64,000 bases of DNA from Laspinema sp963821735 (lineage in GTDB: Bacteria; Cyanobacteriota; Cyanobacteriia; Cyanobacteriales; Laspinemataceae): NCBI GenBank assembly GCA_963821735.1, contig CAWGFK010000060.1, positions 1 through 64,000 of the forward strand, read 5' to 3'. Numbering within the stretch: position 1 is the stretch's first letter; each line of letters starts with the position of its first letter. The translations under genes were made by a program, and so were the position numbers. This document shows positions 8,250 to 17,477 of the stretch, one piece after another. The notes beneath the pieces are model-generated. The model saw nothing but the letters and a program-made list of their open reading frames with translations. It had not been told where the DNA came from and made no database searches.

Positions 8250-9668
8250 CAGCAATTCTCATTATGGCAAAAACTGTTCAAGTGCCCTTGAGAGCTGTAT
8301 GGTAATGATATCTGCAAAACCCAAGAGAGCCAGAGCCATTGAAAAAGCCAGGTTGGTTTGACACTGTAGTGAGTTCTTTTCGCGAGCGCTTGTCATCGCT
8401 ACCAGACAAGCGTCGAGGTAAAAATACCCGCTATGGAATGGAGGATGCAGCTTTGAGCGCCTTTGGGGTGTTCTTCACCCAAACCCCATCTTTCCTGGCT
8501 TATCAGCGCAAGATGGTAGACAATAAGGGTCGAAGCAATGCTCAAAGCCTGTTTGGAGTCCATCAGATTCCGAGCGACAACCACATCCGGGACTTGCTCG
8601 ACGGGGTTGCGCCCTCTAATGTGTTTCCCGTATTCGAGGAAATCTTACAGATATTGGACGAACAGGGTCAGTTGAGGGACTTCCGGTCTGTTTCTGACAC
8701 CCTGTTGGTTGCTATGGATGGGACGGAATACTTCAGTTCAACTCAAATCCACTGTCCTGCCTGCTCGACACGCACCTTGAGGTCAGGAGAGATTCAATAC
8801 GTACATAGCGTAGTCACTCCAGTCATTGTCTGTCCGGGGCAGACGCAGGTGATTCCGTTAGTCCCTGAGTTTGTCCGCCCCCAAGACGGTCATGACAAAC
8901 AAGACTGTGAAAACGCTGCGGCGAAGCGGTGGTTGAACCAGCATGGTCCGCGCTTGAGTCGATTGAAGGTAACGGTGTTAGGCGATGACTTGTACTGCCA
9001 CCAACCCCTGTGTCAGCTCCTGTTAGACCACCAGTTGGACTTTATCTTGGTCTGTCGCCCTGACTCCCACACCACTCTTTATGACCATCTTGAGGGGATT
9101 GACCTACCAACGGTCATCCGCAAACGGTGGACAGGAAAAGTTGAGGAAACCTGGACTTACCGATATCTCAATGACGTGCCCCTCAAAGACGGGGCGGATG
9201 CGCTGTTGGTGAACTGGTGTGAGGTAACTGTTAGCCGTCCTGACCAAAGGGTGATTTACCACAACGCCTTTGTCACCCGCTACACCCTGAGTGATAAGAA
9301 CTTGGCCTCCATTGTTAAAGCTGGCCGCACTCGTTGGAAGGTTGAGAACGAGAATAACAATACCCTCAAAACCAAAGGCTACCATCTTGAACACAACTTT
9401 GGGCATGGCAAAGAGCATCTGGCTGCCTTGTTGGCGACTCTGAATATCTTGTCCCTACTCTTTCATACCCTGCTTGATCGGCTCGACGAGAAATATAAAC
9501 GGCTGCGAGCCCATCTGCCGACCCGCAAAACCTTTTTCGAGGATTTGCGCGCTTTAACCCGCTATATGTATTTCGATAATTGGGATCACCTGCTCACCTT
9601 CATGCTCCAGGGACTTGAGCTAGAGATTCCCCTCAATAGCAGTTAAATTTCCAAAATGAGAATTGCTG
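8250..9668 (+). mobile_element. IS element (ISNCY-like) with 9-bp target duplication
   Basis: Target duplication GTACCAAAG at 8241-8249 and 9669-9677. Terminal inverted repeats are CAGCAATTCTCATTATGG (8250-8267) and CCAAAATGAGAATTGCTG (9651-9668), 17 of 18 matching. The 1419-base element holds one transposase gene and sits inside the minus-strand STAND gene. Confidence 0.92.
8339..9646 (+). CDS. DDE transposase, ISNCY-like
   Basis: 435 residues and uninterrupted. Begins with KKPGWFDTVV and ends four bases before the right inverted repeat. A CPAC motif follows the first catalytic block (LLVAMDGTEYFSS, first Asp); the second Asp is in VTVLGDDLYCHQPL and the Glu likely in RTRWKVENENNNTLKTKGY. 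This spacing fits RNase-H-fold DDE transposases, and similar proteins are usually labelled ISNCY, but the family label is not certain. TTG 8339 is the first good start after an in-frame stop at 8306; CTG 8312 is an alternative. With intact ends and an intact gene this element may be active. Confidence 0.8.
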   Translation: MKKPGWFDTVVSSFRERLSSLPDKRRGKNTRYGMEDAALSAFGVFFTQTPSFLAYQRKMVDNKGRSNAQSLFGVHQIPSDNHIRDLLDGVAPSNVFPVFEEILQILDEQGQLRDFRSVSDTLLVAMDGTEYFSSTQIHCPACSTRTLRSGEIQYVHSVVTPVIVCPGQTQVIPLVPEFVRPQDGHDKQDCENAAAKRWLNQHGPRLSRLKVTVLGDDLYCHQPLCQLLLDHQLDFILVCRPDSHTTLYDHLEGIDLPTVIRKRWTGKVEETWTYRYLNDVPLKDGADALLVNWCEVTVSRPDQRVIYHNAFVTRYTLSDKNLASIVKAGRTRWKVENENNNTLKTKGYHLEHNFGHGKEHLAALLATLNILSLLFHTLLDRLDEKYKRLRAHLPTRKTFFEDLRALTRYMYFDNWDHLLTFMLQGLELEIPLNSS

Positions 9669-10776
9669 GTACCAAAGAACTATTAACCAATCGCATGACA
9701 ATTTCTTCAGTTTCTTTTAGTTCCTTTCCCTCAAACTGCTTATCTTCTTCCCAGTCATGGGTGTACAGGCGCAAAAAGGTCAATCCCTGGATATCGATGC
9801 CGACGCGCAAGACGCACATTCGCCGCAACAAGTCTAACCCTGCCTGACTTTGCCGCCCGAGTTGCGCTTGCAGAATCGGTTCTGCCTCTTCTGTCACGAG
9901 TTCCGGATGTTTCCGCAGATACCCGGGACTTTCGGCCCCGATCGCCGCCAATTGGGTCAAAATAAAGGCATTCCCTTTGACTCGTTCGGCAATCCAGCGC
10001 CAATCTTTCTCACTATCTTCCGATCCGCGCTGACGCAAGATTTCCACTCCATCGGTATCCTCAACCCCAGACAAGGGGAGAACTTCCACTAATTTCGGGT
10101 CGGGTTTCGGGGTGCGGGCACGATTATCAGTTAAATCAACGGGGAATTCTCGACTGGTGAGAATCAGGGTTGAGCAATGATTGCCATAAGCAAAAGCATG
10201 AAGCAACTCCCCCCATTCCGGAGACAGCGCTTTACCGCAGTCGGGATGGTGAGCGGGGTGTAAAATATCTTCCAGGTTATCCAGCACGACTACGCTACGC
10301 TGTTTTGTTAACCCCTCCAGAATTTTGGTGATTTTTTCCGCAGCGGTTTTCAGGGGTTCTGGGGTTTCGATGTCTAATCCCCGCAGGAGAAACTCTGCCA
10401 CGGCATCAAAACTGGTCCCTTGGTAGGTTTTTAAATACAATGCTTTCTGAGAGGGACAGGTGGCGGTGAGGGTAGGCGGTTGCAACTGCACTCCCAAGGT
10501 TTCCAGGAGTTTCACCGCTAAACTGGTTTTGCCGATGCCCCCTTGTCCAATCATCGTCAGCACTTTCGGGGGAGTTTCGGGGGCGAGTAATTTGGTTTTT
10601 AACTCCTGTAACAAAGCATCGCGCCCCACCCACACCGGGATTTCAGCGATGGTTTCTAGTCCCACTGTCTTCGGTTGTTCAGAGGGTTCTCGACTTGCGG
10701 GAGAATAACCGGAATTCGGGTCAACGGCAGGATTGCGCCACTCTGAGGGTAAGGGTGGATATTGCACCTCCACTAC
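9669..10776 (-). pseudogene. STAND (NB-ARC) gene, nucleotide-binding middle piece
   Basis: The nucleotide-binding domain of a STAND NTPase: Walker A GQGGIGKTSLAVKLL, Walker B VVVLDNLEDIL, then LILTSREFP (RNBS/GSREF-like) and a GNAFILTQLAA helix (GLPL-like). STAND proteins are signal switches that oligomerise on ligand binding; in bacteria many are anti-phage sensors. This piece is cut on its C-terminal side by the ISNCY-like element at 9668, giving a false end (PAILILEI). On its N-terminal side it is cut by the IS4-like element at 10777. The apparent GTG/ATG start is therefore not the gene start. In frame it is preceded by QTKETRVVV in the 12080-12115 scrap, then by the N-terminal domain. Confidence 0.88.
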
Positions 10777-12079
10777 TGAAGGGGTGCTGAAGGGGTGACA
10801 AGAAGGCTCTAAGGCTTACCCCTTGTCGGTTTTGGCGAAAAAGTCGTATAAAAAAAAGAGGTCCGCTCCTTTTTGGGGCCTAGCCAACCTCTATAAATCA
10901 CAAAAAAATGCTACCTACATTCTATCAAACTTTTCTATCCGAGCAACTGAACCATTCTGATTGGCTGATGGTTCAAACCCTAGTGTGGCTCTTGCAACTG
11001 CACAAAACCGTTAAAATTGAGCGGTTGGCCGCCTGTTTCCCCCTATCTATTAAACAGGAGAGCCGTCGTCGGCGAATTCAACGATTCTTAGTCTCGAACA
11101 GTCTAAGCGTTCCTCTGGTATGGTTCCCCCTCATTCAAATTTTAATTCATCGTTATTTTCCTAAAAATAAGCCCATTTATTTAGCCTTAGATAGAACCTC
11201 TTGGAAACAAAACAACCTCTTCATGGGTTCCGTGATTTATCAAAAACGAGCTTGGCCAGTTTATTGGACATTTATTGACCATACAGGAGCCAGTAATCTC
11301 GCCCGTCAAAAAGCCCTACTTACTCCAATTATTAGGTTGTTGAATGGTTATAAAATTATCGTCGTTGGAGACCGTCCATTTCATAGCGTTGAGCTGGCAA
11401 AGTGGCTCTAGTCAAAGAAAGTGTATTTTGCCCTACGTCAAAAATGCAACACGTACATTAAACAGAGCCGGAAAAAAGGCGAAGATTTTGAGAGCTTAAG
11501 TAATTTAGGGCTTCAACCTGGGATGAAACTCTATTTACCCTCGGTTCAATTCACTAAAAAGAAAGGATTTGGTCGCTATGCGTTAGCCGCTTACTGGAAA
11601 CGTAAGTATGGGCCAAATAAGGCAAGTGAACCTTGGTATATCCTGACCAATCTTCCGGACTTAAAAAGTGCTTTAAAAGCTTATGAAATGCGGATGGGCA
11701 TTGAAGCAATGTTCAAAGATTGTAAAACTGGAGGATATAATTTAGAAGGAACAGGAGCCAACCAAGAGCGGTTGACTCGTCTAGTTCTTTTAATTGCTTT
11801 GGCTTATACGGCCTCATCTATTCAAGGCGCGCCAATCAAGCAACAAGGAGTGCAATCTTATGTCGCTCGTTTAACCGAATCTGGACGCTCTCAACGCCGT
11901 CATAGTAACTTTTGGATAGGGCTTTATGGGCTGAGTTGGATTGATTCTATGGAAAAATTGCAGGATTTGAGTATCGAGTTTATGAAACTTCATCCCGATA
12001 AACAGCCTTTTTATCGCAGGGGCCTAAGAGCCATGTCCCTTATCCAATCTACTTTCTAGCCTTCTTGTCACCCCTTCAG
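10777..12079 (+). mobile_element. IS4-family element with 11-bp target duplication
   Basis: ACCTCCACTAC is present at 10766-10776 and 12080-12090. The inverted repeat CTGAAGGGGTGACAAGAAGG starts at 10787 on the left and ends at 12079 on the right. The left end carries an additional partial copy (TGAAGGGGTG at 10777-10786), so the terminal ten bases are duplicated. One transposase gene is present, broken by a stop codon. Confidence 0.9.
10908..12059 (+). pseudogene. IS4-family transposase with an in-frame TAG
   Basis: Two parts in the same frame (10908-11411 and 11421-12059) are separated only by TAG at 11409-11411, within AKWL-stop-SKKVYFALRQ. Catalytic motifs: YLALDRTSW with the first Asp, IIVVGDRPFHS with the second, and EMRMGIEAMFKDCKTGGYNLE with the Glu (Y-(2)-R-(3)-E signature-like). 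The stop probably arose by one substitution, CAG to TAG. Without suppression the protein loses its catalytic Glu and is inactive. Confidence 0.88.
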
Positions 12080-12115
12080 ACCTCCACTACCACTCGCGTT
12101 TCCTTCGTCTGGTTC
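12080..12115 (-). pseudogene. STAND gene scrap between two IS elements
   Basis: Thirty-odd bases that encode QTKETRVVVEV on the minus strand and join the N-terminal piece (ending AELRN) to the NB-ARC piece (VQYPPLPSEW) exactly in frame once the two IS elements and one copy of each target duplication are removed. Confidence 0.85.
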
Positions 12116-13541
12116 TCTATAACCCTCTTCTGTCACTCTAGGTAGAGTATAATAAAAAAAAACGGCTGAAAGCCAGAGCAGGACCATGATTGCCCCAAAA
12201 CAAGCCAAGCCCACCCTCCCTCTAATTGATGAATACTGTGAAAACTATAAAAGCCTGTTTTCAGATGTTAGAACTTATGAGGCATTTAAAAATATCCATG
12301 TAGGAATATTATCCGAAATAAAACGAAAGACTTGTGCGGGAAATCGCGAAAGTTTTGGGACTAGAAAACGCCCAGGGGTTACACCATTTTCTGACTCGCT
12401 CTCCTTGGGACATTCACCAGCACAGAAATTCGAGAATCCAGCTCATTTTAAATCATTTAAAAGGTCGCAGAATTCGGGTGATTATTGATGAGACAGGAGA
12501 CCCTAAAAAAGGCAAAAAAACTGATTATGTAGCTCGGCAATATATTGGTCGATTAGGGAAGGTAGAAAACGGAATTGTATCTGTAGTTGCTTACGGATTA
12601 ATTGATGGAATAACCTTGGACATCCTCTTTGAAGTCTTCAAGCCTCAAAAGTGCTTAAAAGCGGGAGATATTTATAAAACCAAACCTCAAATTGCCGCCG
12701 GATTAATTGAAGAGATGGTTCACCTTGGTTTCCAAATAGAATTGGTATTAGCCGATAGTCTTTATGGGGAAAGTGAGACTTATTTTTTGAACAAACTGGA
12801 GGAATTAGGACTCTTGTATATGGTGTCAATCAGGAGTAATCATGGAGTCTGGCTACCTGAAGGACAAAGCGTTTCAGCCAATGAATGGACAACATTTACC
12901 CGGAATATGAGTCAGGGTAAAACAGAAACCCGCTATATAAGAGAGGTTATTTTTGGTAAAAAAGGACGCAGAACTTATTGGGAGCTCACAACAGATAAAG
13001 ATACTTTGCCGGAAAATTCAACCAGTTTTGTGATGAGCAACATTCCGAACCTTAGCTATAAAAATGTAGGGGATATATACGGAGATAGAACTTGGGTTGA
13101 ATATGGATTTAGGCAATGTAAGTCTGAGTTGGGATGGGCCGATTGGAGGCTGACTCATTACTCGGATATCGAAAAATGGTGGGAACTTGTCTGTAGTGTT
13201 TATTTGCTTGTTACTTTGACCACTGCTCCTTTTAAGTCTTCAGCAACAAGTTCGCCGACTCCAACCTCAGAAATTTTTAGGTCTTCGGTCACTCAACATC
13301 CTCATTGGAATCATCAAACGAATTGGAAGAGCGCGTTAAATAATCTTCAATTACTCCTCCTGCCGATGCTCGGTTTTAATTCTATTCTCTATTGGCTACA
13401 AGTGTTTCCTATTCCTCAGTTATCTTTGGAGTTAAATCGATTAATTTCTTTTATAAATCGGGCCTGTTTCGCTCTCTTCCCTCTTTCGCCTGACGTGGAT
13501 TTCTTATTTTCCTCTGCCTAGAGTGACAGAAGAGGGTTACA
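12116..13541 (+). mobile_element. IS701-family element
   Basis: Left end at about 12116-12143 and right end at 13514-13541 are inverted repeats sharing TAACCCTCTTCTGTCACTCT; the left has two extra bases near its tip. GTTC on each side (12112-12115, 13542-13545) is the likely 4-base target duplication, the size usual for IS701. The transposase inside is frameshifted. Confidence 0.85.
12186..13521 (+). pseudogene. IS701-family transposase, frameshifted near its N-terminus
   Basis: The N-terminal 48 residues (PLIDEYCENYKSLFSDVR) are in one frame. The remaining 390 (EIAKVLGLENAQGLHHFLT, VIIDETGDPKKGKKTDYV, LVLADSLYGES, WVEYGFRQCKSELGWADWR) are in the next. One extra base in ACTTGTG at 12330-12335 explains the break. 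DDE residues are the Asp of IIDETGD, the Asp of LADSLYGE and the Glu of VEYGFRQCK. There is no slippery heptamer at the junction, so programmed frameshifting is not supported. Confidence 0.87.
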
Positions 13542-14474
13542 GTTCCGCAATTCAGCGATCGCCTTTTGAATCGCCACGGTGTTTTCCTTGATTTCCCTCA
13601 CTTCTCCTAACACAGTAGCAATTCCTTTCCCCAATGCCTGAAATTCGCGTTGGGTTTCTGGAGTTCCGGGTTGCAGTTGTCCTAAATGTTCTAACCGAGT
13701 CAATGCTTGGTTTAATTCGGACTGACTTTTTCCCACCTGCTGCAACTGCTGGAGAATTTCACTGTGTTGCTGAACCATCTTGTTGTGCAGTTCCCGAAAT
13801 AGGGAAATGGTCAGTTTGGCGAATGCTTTCCCCCCGGTTTCAAAGTCATCGGCGAGGGTTTCGCGCAAGGCAATGGAAAATCCCTCTCGCAGTCGGGTGG
13901 CAACTTGTTTGCGGGTGGTGTCTTCTAACTTAACTTGGGCTAATTCTTCTAACCAGTCCCACAGCAAGTATTCCCAGTCCTTTGTTTCCAGAATAGGTGT
14001 TTGGGGATGGAGAATAATCTGGGAGAGTTGGTCCTCGGTTAGGTCACCATAGGGGTTTCCCGGTGCCTCTGCCTGTCCAGTGATGCGCTTTTCAGCTTCT
14101 TTTACCTCGCTGGTGATGACGATTTCCCAGTTGTCTGCTGCTGCTTTTGCCAATTTTTTGAGGGCAGTTTTCTCGGTGTGGTACTGGGGTTCTCCCGCCA
14201 TTCCTAGGATTATGGCCCCGATCGCCCGTCCCACTGCTTTGGTTAAGTCATGGTTGATGAGAATACCTTGGTTTTTGCCCAGACTATCGGTGATGTTGCC
14301 AATATCGTTGGCGACTAATCCCCCAGTGACTCCAGTGATCATACTGCTGATGAGGGGAATTGCAGCAGCACTGATGCCGACAGATGCTAAAACCGGGGCA
14401 CCGCAGCTTCCGGCAACGAGTAAACCGCCACAGGTTAACAGACGCTTTTCGACTTTTCCCAGTTTAAAAGGCAT
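13542..14474 (-). pseudogene. STAND (NB-ARC) gene, N-terminal effector-like domain
   Basis: 311 codons from an ATG at 14474 to the IS701 junction. The first 100 residues hold small-residue hydrophobic segments (LLTCGGLLVAGSCGAPVLA, AAAIPLISSMITGVTGGLVA, AIGAIILGMAG) that could be membrane-inserting. A soluble helical part follows (DLTEDQLSQIILHP, WEYLLWDWLEELAQ). The end is a coiled coil (FRELHNKMVQQHSEILQQ and REIKENTVAIQKAIAEL). In STAND proteins the N-terminal domain is normally the effector, so this one may act on membranes; that is inference. The last seven residues of the apparent ORF (CNPLLSL) are IS701 sequence. The reconstructed protein is about 742 residues up to the IS1 cut. Confidence 0.8.
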
Positions 14475-14576
14475 GACGATGCAGGGGGAATGGGTATTTT
14501 CAGGATTATAACGCGCCTTGGGGATAAAACAGTTTACCCCCTGCCCTACTAGAGATTCGGCACCGGGTTCCCAGAA

Positions 14577-15176
14577 TCAAGCATTCTCCGGGGATGAAGG
14601 TTGCACAAACCCTTGATGTTCGGGGGAACTGATTCCTTGTTGCAAAATTGTCAAAACTTGCTGCATATTCCCTTGGATGAGATTAGGAATATCCAGCCAC
14701 AATCCCGGGAAGACTTGAGAGCGAATTATCCCTTGCTCATCAGGTGTTACGGATACATAATCTCCGTCTTCTAACCGAAACCAATCAATTTTTTCATCAA
14801 AAACTTGCCATATAATATATTCTTTCACCCCATTGCGGCGATAGGCGCGTTTTTTATCCCCCAAGTCAATGGCGGCGCTACTGGCGGCAATTTCGGCGAC
14901 GAGTTCCGGTGCGCCTTGGATGTATCCCTGTTCGTCAAGGGTGGATTGTCCGCCGTTTTCGGGACTGATTAATAAGACGCCATCGGGTTGGAGTTCGTTT
15001 TCTAAATCTAGGCGCACGGTGGGTTCAATTCCCATTTCCACTTGAGGGGTTGCTGATTCATACAACCCTAATACGGTGATTAGATATCCATGAGGTTTGG
15101 CATGGGACCGAAAGCGTAAGGGGGATGCCATATAAACGACTCCTTCAATCAGTTCAGCTTTTTTGATATCCGGCAT
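14577..15176 (-). CDS. Uma2-type (DUF820) restriction-endonuclease-like protein, main part
   Basis: Uma2/DUF820 proteins are PD-(D/E)xK-fold proteins, very abundant in cyanobacteria and often near mobile elements; their role is unresolved. The fold motif is seen as LQPDGVLLI, PELVAEIAAS and DKKRAYRRNGVKEYIIWQV, followed by the usual GIIRSQVFPGLWLD tail. The true N-terminus is in another frame upstream (15177-15294), so the ATG at 15176 is internal. It runs toward the STAND gene on the same strand, about 100 bases away. Confidence 0.85.
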   Translation of the reverse strand: MPDIKKAELIEGVVYMASPLRFRSHAKPHGYLITVLGLYESATPQVEMGIEPTVRLDLENELQPDGVLLISPENGGQSTLDEQGYIQGAPELVAEIAASSAAIDLGDKKRAYRRNGVKEYIIWQVFDEKIDWFRLEDGDYVSVTPDEQGIIRSQVFPGLWLDIPNLIQGNMQQVLTILQQGISSPEHQGFVQPSSPENA

Positions 15177-15294
15177 GAGCGTGATAGCGGCGCTCGAATT
15201 CGGGACGAATTAAGCGATCGCCATTTTCTAAGGGGGGTAAGGCGGGAGTGGGATTCACCTGAGAGGCGATCGCTTGAGGTTGGGTGGATGTCAT
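15177..15294 (-). pseudogene. Uma2 N-terminus in a shifted frame
   Basis: From the ATG at 15294 the minus strand reads TSTQPQAIASQVNPTPALPP, LENGDRL and PEFERRYHA, the standard Uma2 start. It then runs to a stop through HAGYQKS. Removing one base of the CGCTCATG stretch (15174-15181) joins RRYHA to MPDIKKAELIEG, the normal family sequence. A single inserted base thus splits the gene. Confidence 0.8.
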
Positions 15295-15577
15295 CGCAAT
15301 ACTCTCCATTAGTGCAGTACAAATTATATGTTCTCTTCAGCACAGCGCAGGTAGAGCTTTTTTGATACTGCCCCATCCGGCTGCTGGTTCTGTTATTTTA
15401 AAGTGATGTTTTTATGATAAACCCCCTGAGTTGGGTTTGGGGGTCAAGGGTCCCCTGGAGTGGTGAATTCGGGGACTCCTGGCGCATCTTCCCTAGAAAA
15501 TTAACCGGGCGATCGCTGAGGGTTTTTTTCAGGTAATATCTGAATTGTCAATTCCCTGAAAAAAGCAGCAGTTTCTT

Positions 15578-15967
15578 ATGAATTTAAACAAGTTGACGGT
15601 TCAAGACATTCAAGAATTGGCCGATAATCCGACTATTTTTGACCAAGGTCAATTGTGCTATGAAAGGAGGTCGGTTGATCAGTTTTATCTATCTGGAAAA
15701 GGCATTACAGCGAAGGTCCAGACTAAACAAGGTAACTACAGTGTAGAAGTTCGCACGGGTGGGGGAAGTCTCACGATGAATTGTACTTGTGCTTATGAGG
15801 GTGCGGTTTGCGATCATCGGGTGGCGGTGTTGTTGTATGCAATTTACGGTGACCCAGATGATCCAGTGGAGAATGATGAGGATGAGATGGAGGCGATCGC
15901 AGAGGATTCCTCCCCGACAAACACTCCCGATGCTTTGGAAGTGGCATTGACGAGGCATGGGGGTTGA
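15578..15967 (+). CDS. SWIM zinc-finger protein, N-terminal part of a split gene
   Basis: 129 residues. The SWIM finger CxCx6CxH is seen at CTCAYEGAVCDH, followed by VAVLLYAIYGDP and an acidic tail. SWIM fingers bind DNA or protein. The start (NLNKLTVQDIQELAD) is the same as that of the complete paralogue at 18897 (NLNDLTVEKITEFAD), and the surrounding CTTATGAATTTAAAC is shared too. The ORF ends at TGA 15965-15967 just after a run of five G (15959-15963). Dropping one G would join RHG to VDELVKMVLQ in the next ORF, so both are probably one gene. Confidence 0.85.
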   Translation: MNLNKLTVQDIQELADNPTIFDQGQLCYERRSVDQFYLSGKGITAKVQTKQGNYSVEVRTGGGSLTMNCTCAYEGAVCDHRVAVLLYAIYGDPDDPVENDEDEMEAIAEDSSPTNTPDALEVALTRHGG

Positions 15968-17372
15968 TGAATTAGTGAAGATGGTGTTGCAATTTGTGGA
16001 AGAATTTCCCGAGGTGCGTCATCTGCTGCTGTCTCAAGTTAACCTGGCGTCGGAGATTACGCAGAAAAAATCGACCCCAAACGTAACGGCGAAAGAACTC
16101 AAAAAAGAGATTAGAAACTTTTTTGAGGGGACTTATGAGAAGTTGATGGAGGAGGAAGAAGAAGATTACTATGATGACGGTTATTATTATGATGACTATT
16201 ATGAGGAAGAAGATGAGGATGAGGATGAATTAGACTTGGATGAGGTTTTCGAGTTAGCAGAAACCCTCAATTTACGAGACCAGCTTGAGGTGTTTTGGTC
16301 GGTTGTGACTTGGGGTAATCACTACTTTGTAGAAGAAGAATATTTAATCGGGGATGAGGAAATTACTCAAGCATTAGAGCGATTTGCTCGGGTTGTGTTG
16401 GCTTTAGAAGAGAGTGGAACCCAGAAGCAAATTTATATTAATTCGGTGGTGGCTCTGCTTGATTGGGAGATGTTCCAGCGCGATGAACTGGATGGGGTGA
16501 TTAAAGATACACTGGATATCCTTTGCACGAGCCAGGAAGATTATCACTATCTGATTAAACAGTTAGAAGGTTGCTATCATGAAGATGCTGTAGATTGGAT
16601 TGCCGACTGTTACCGCAGGTTAGGGGATGAGAAAAATTATTTACGGTGGCGTGAGTCAAATTTAATCCGGCCCTATCAGTATTTGGAGTTAGCCAGTTAT
16701 TGGCAGGAACAAGGAAAGCTTGAAAAATATAGGGGGACGTTAGAACGATGGGTCTCTATTTACAACCTGGACAAACTTGATAGGGATGATTATGGAAGCC
16801 TGCAAGATTATTATACTGACCGTAACCATCACCAGATCATTTTGTCTAAATTAAGTGATTTTTATCAAGAGAAAGGGGACTCGGAAAACCATTATCGGGT
16901 CTTGATGCTGAGGTTGGAGGAAAATGGCTATTCTCTTGATTTGTATCAGCAGATTAAGAAAGTGGCTACGGGGTTAAAGCGGTGGGAACTGGCACAGCCA
17001 AGGTTATTGGAACTTGCGTCCACTAATCTGCCCTGGTTAGCGGAAATCTATTTAGAGGAACAAGAGTGGGACAAGGCGATCGCCTTATCTCAAAACTCTA
17101 ATTGTGGGCAGTACACGGAGATTCAAATTGCCCAGGGGGTGAAGGAACATCGCCCTCAAGGGGCGATCGCCATTTATGAGAAGGTGGTGATGCAGCATAT
17201 CAAGGGTAAGACGCGATCGAATTACCAGACTGCCGCAATGTACGCAGAGACGCTCAAATCGATTTATCTGGATATAGTAAAAGATGCATCCCTGTGGCAG
17301 CGTTATATTGATAAGCTCCGGCAGACTTATCGCGGTTATCCGGCGTTGCAGGATGAGTTTAAGGGGTTGTAG
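15957..17372 (+). CDS. Helical repeat C-terminal part of the SWIM protein
   Basis: 471 residues overlapping the SWIM ORF by 11 bases. Contains a helical VDELVKMVLQFVEEFPEVRHLLL segment common in SWIM proteins and an extremely acidic, tyrosine-rich stretch (EEEEDYYDDGYYYDDYYEEEDEDEDE). TPR-like helical repeats follow (DWIADCYRRLGDEKNYLRWRE, LASYWQEQGKLEKYRGTLERW). The end YPALQDEFKGL parallels YRALQEELQKL of the 18897 paralogue. The function is unknown. The apparent GTG/ATG start lies inside the frameshift overlap and is unlikely to be used. Confidence 0.85.
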   Translation: MGVDELVKMVLQFVEEFPEVRHLLLSQVNLASEITQKKSTPNVTAKELKKEIRNFFEGTYEKLMEEEEEDYYDDGYYYDDYYEEEDEDEDELDLDEVFELAETLNLRDQLEVFWSVVTWGNHYFVEEEYLIGDEEITQALERFARVVLALEESGTQKQIYINSVVALLDWEMFQRDELDGVIKDTLDILCTSQEDYHYLIKQLEGCYHEDAVDWIADCYRRLGDEKNYLRWRESNLIRPYQYLELASYWQEQGKLEKYRGTLERWVSIYNLDKLDRDDYGSLQDYYTDRNHHQIILSKLSDFYQEKGDSENHYRVLMLRLEENGYSLDLYQQIKKVATGLKRWELAQPRLLELASTNLPWLAEIYLEEQEWDKAIALSQNSNCGQYTEIQIAQGVKEHRPQGAIAIYEKVVMQHIKGKTRSNYQTAAMYAETLKSIYLDIVKDASLWQRYIDKLRQTYRGYPALQDEFKGL

Positions 17373-17477
17373 AAGACAAGAGGGGCGATCGCCTTGATGA
17401 AAAGCGGGTCTACCCCCTCAACCCCATCGGCTCAAACAGCCTATTCTAGGCCAGTTTTTTCTGGAGTTCATGCAACC

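Noticed and set aside
8050..8262. Separate 70-residue minus-strand gene
   Set aside because: Its start lies in the end of the ISNCY-like element and its tail in the IS1 end; the middle is the continuation of the STAND gene.
12320..12340. Programmed ribosomal frameshift in the IS701-like transposase
   Set aside because: No slippery heptamer or following stem is visible, and IS701 enzymes are normally made from one frame.
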